From the NCBI GenBank assembly GCA_963840425.1, contig CAWIYZ010000033.1, positions 62,001 through 126,000 of the forward strand: a DNA stretch of 64,000 bases, given 5' to 3'. Origin of the DNA: CADEFX01 sp963840425 (GTDB lineage Bacteria > Pseudomonadota > Alphaproteobacteria > Rhizobiales > Hyphomicrobiaceae). Of the stretch, positions 63,400 through 64,000 are shown piece after piece; positions within the stretch are counted from its first letter, which is position 1, and each line of letters begins with the position of its first letter. The translations under genes and the position numbers were made by a program. The notes beneath the pieces are model-generated. The model searched no databases. It was given only the letters and a program-made list of their open reading frames with translations, and was not told the origin of the DNA.

Positions 63400-64000
63400 A
63401 TGACCAACCCGCAGACCATTGCGCAGGGCCGGCCTGTTGCGAAAGCCAGAGACTTCGATGCGATCATTATAGGCGCCGGCATTTCCGGCATGTTCATGCT
63501 CTACCGTCTGAGGGAGCTGGGCATAAGCGCGCGCGTGTTCGAAGCCGGCACCAATGTGGGCGGAACCTGGTACTGGAATCGCTATCCTGGCGCACGATTT
63601 GATTCGGAAAGCTGGACCTACGGGTACTCGTTCTCGAAGGAGCTGATGCAGGAATGGGACTGGAAGGAGCACTTCTCGCCCCAGCCCGACACCCTGGAGT
63701 ACTTGAATTACGTTGCAGACAAGTTCGACCTGCGCCGCGATATTCAGTTCCGCTCGACGGTGAAGTCAGCCCATTGGGATGACGCGACGGCCACTTGGAC
63801 AGTCACTTTGGAGAGCGGCGAGCAATCGCGCGCGCAGTTCCTGGTCACAGCGATCGGGATTCTCTCGGCGTACACTTTGCCGGCAATCGAGGGCCGCGAC
63901 AGTTTCCGTGGGCCAACATATCACCCCGCGCGATGGCCACACACACCGGTAGACTTCACCGGAAAGCACGTGGGTGTCATCGGCACCGGGGCCACTGCCA
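63400..64000 (+). CDS. Baeyer-Villiger-type flavin monooxygenase (3' end outside window)
   Basis: The first 200 residues of a class B flavin monooxygenase. It has the FAD motif IIGAGISGMFML (about 22-33), GGTWYWNRYPGARFDSES, and the Baeyer-Villiger fingerprint FRGPTYHPARWP, fitting FxGxxxHxxxWP. The second dinucleotide motif GVIGTGATA is cut by the window edge. Such enzymes turn ketones into esters or lactones using NADPH and O2. Divergent from the 2-hydroxyacid dehydrogenase, 159 bases apart. ATG 63400 has only a weak GAGA ribosome site. Confidence 0.88.
   Translation, partial: MTNPQTIAQGRPVAKARDFDAIIIGAGISGMFMLYRLRELGISARVFEAGTNVGGTWYWNRYPGARFDSESWTYGYSFSKELMQEWDWKEHFSPQPDTLEYLNYVADKFDLRRDIQFRSTVKSAHWDDATATWTVTLESGEQSRAQFLVTAIGILSAYTLPAIEGRDSFRGPTYHPARWPHTPVDFTGKHVGVIGTGATA

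Overview
The window is a 64 kb stretch of chromosome from an alphaproteobacterium, most likely of the order Hyphomicrobiales. The evidence is the high GC content, the gene order lnt - XRE regulator - metK - trmB - rimP - nusA - ylxR - infB - rbfA - truB - rpsO - pnp, a rimP leader attenuator, lineage-typical families (DUF2794, DUF1223, System I cytochrome c maturation genes) and the speD/speE pair. I see no integrase, transposase, CRISPR array, rRNA or recognisable tRNA. This assignment rests on family recognition only; no database search was possible.

Layout. 0-2 kb: the end of ubiB, converging on a WecA/MraY-type sugar-phosphate transferase. 2-18.3 kb (all minus strand): a translation and SAM/polyamine block. 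It reads speD - speE - lnt - XRE - metK - trmB, followed by a separate promoter and attenuator for rimP - nusA - ylxR - infB - rbfA - truB - rpsO - pnp. 18.5-24.3 kb: an AsmA-like protein, then a plus-strand run of CNT-type nucleoside transporter, AbrB-family membrane protein and aspartate dehydrogenase. 24.3-29 kb (minus): a 2-oxoacid:ferredoxin oxidoreductase in two genes, next to a GltD-like flavoprotein carrying ferredoxin domains. 29.3-38.2 kb: small enzymes (ABM, VOC, fatty acid hydroxylase, PhhB, ThpR, SGNH esterase), an ABC/FtsX-type transporter, a Bax inhibitor-1 protein, a GNAT and DUF2794. 38.2-38.8 kb: a gene-free spacer with two structured repeats. 38.8-43.7 kb: htpG, an M3 peptidase and DUF1223. 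43.8-50.9 kb: acnA, the ccmA-B-C-D-G cluster and nhaA. 51-53 kb: a tandem AAA+ ATPase I cannot place. 53.3-64 kb: a catabolic region with an enoyl-CoA hydratase, a CaiB-type CoA transferase, a complete peptide-type ABC importer, a fluoroacetate-dehalogenase-like hydrolase, a 2-hydroxyacid dehydrogenase and the start of a Baeyer-Villiger monooxygenase.

The most interesting observations are these. (i) The speD leader can fold so that a long-range stem hides both the Shine-Dalgarno and the start codon, and it contains a 21-codon upstream ORF. The speD reading frame itself needs a +1 shift at a small perfect hairpin. (ii) Five genes (speD, ccmA, ccmG, the AAA+ ATPase, caiB) look disrupted by single extra bases, six events in all, five of them between 46.8 and 54.8 kb. 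This uniform pattern argues for residual insertion errors in the assembly rather than gene decay, and any claim about those genes must allow for it. (iii) The hydrolase at 61.1-61.9 kb keeps every catalytic residue of fluoroacetate dehalogenases but has a haloalkane-dehalogenase-like Asn after the HG of the oxyanion loop. (iv) Two copies of a C-rich-loop palindromic element with compensatory stem changes lie upstream of htpG.
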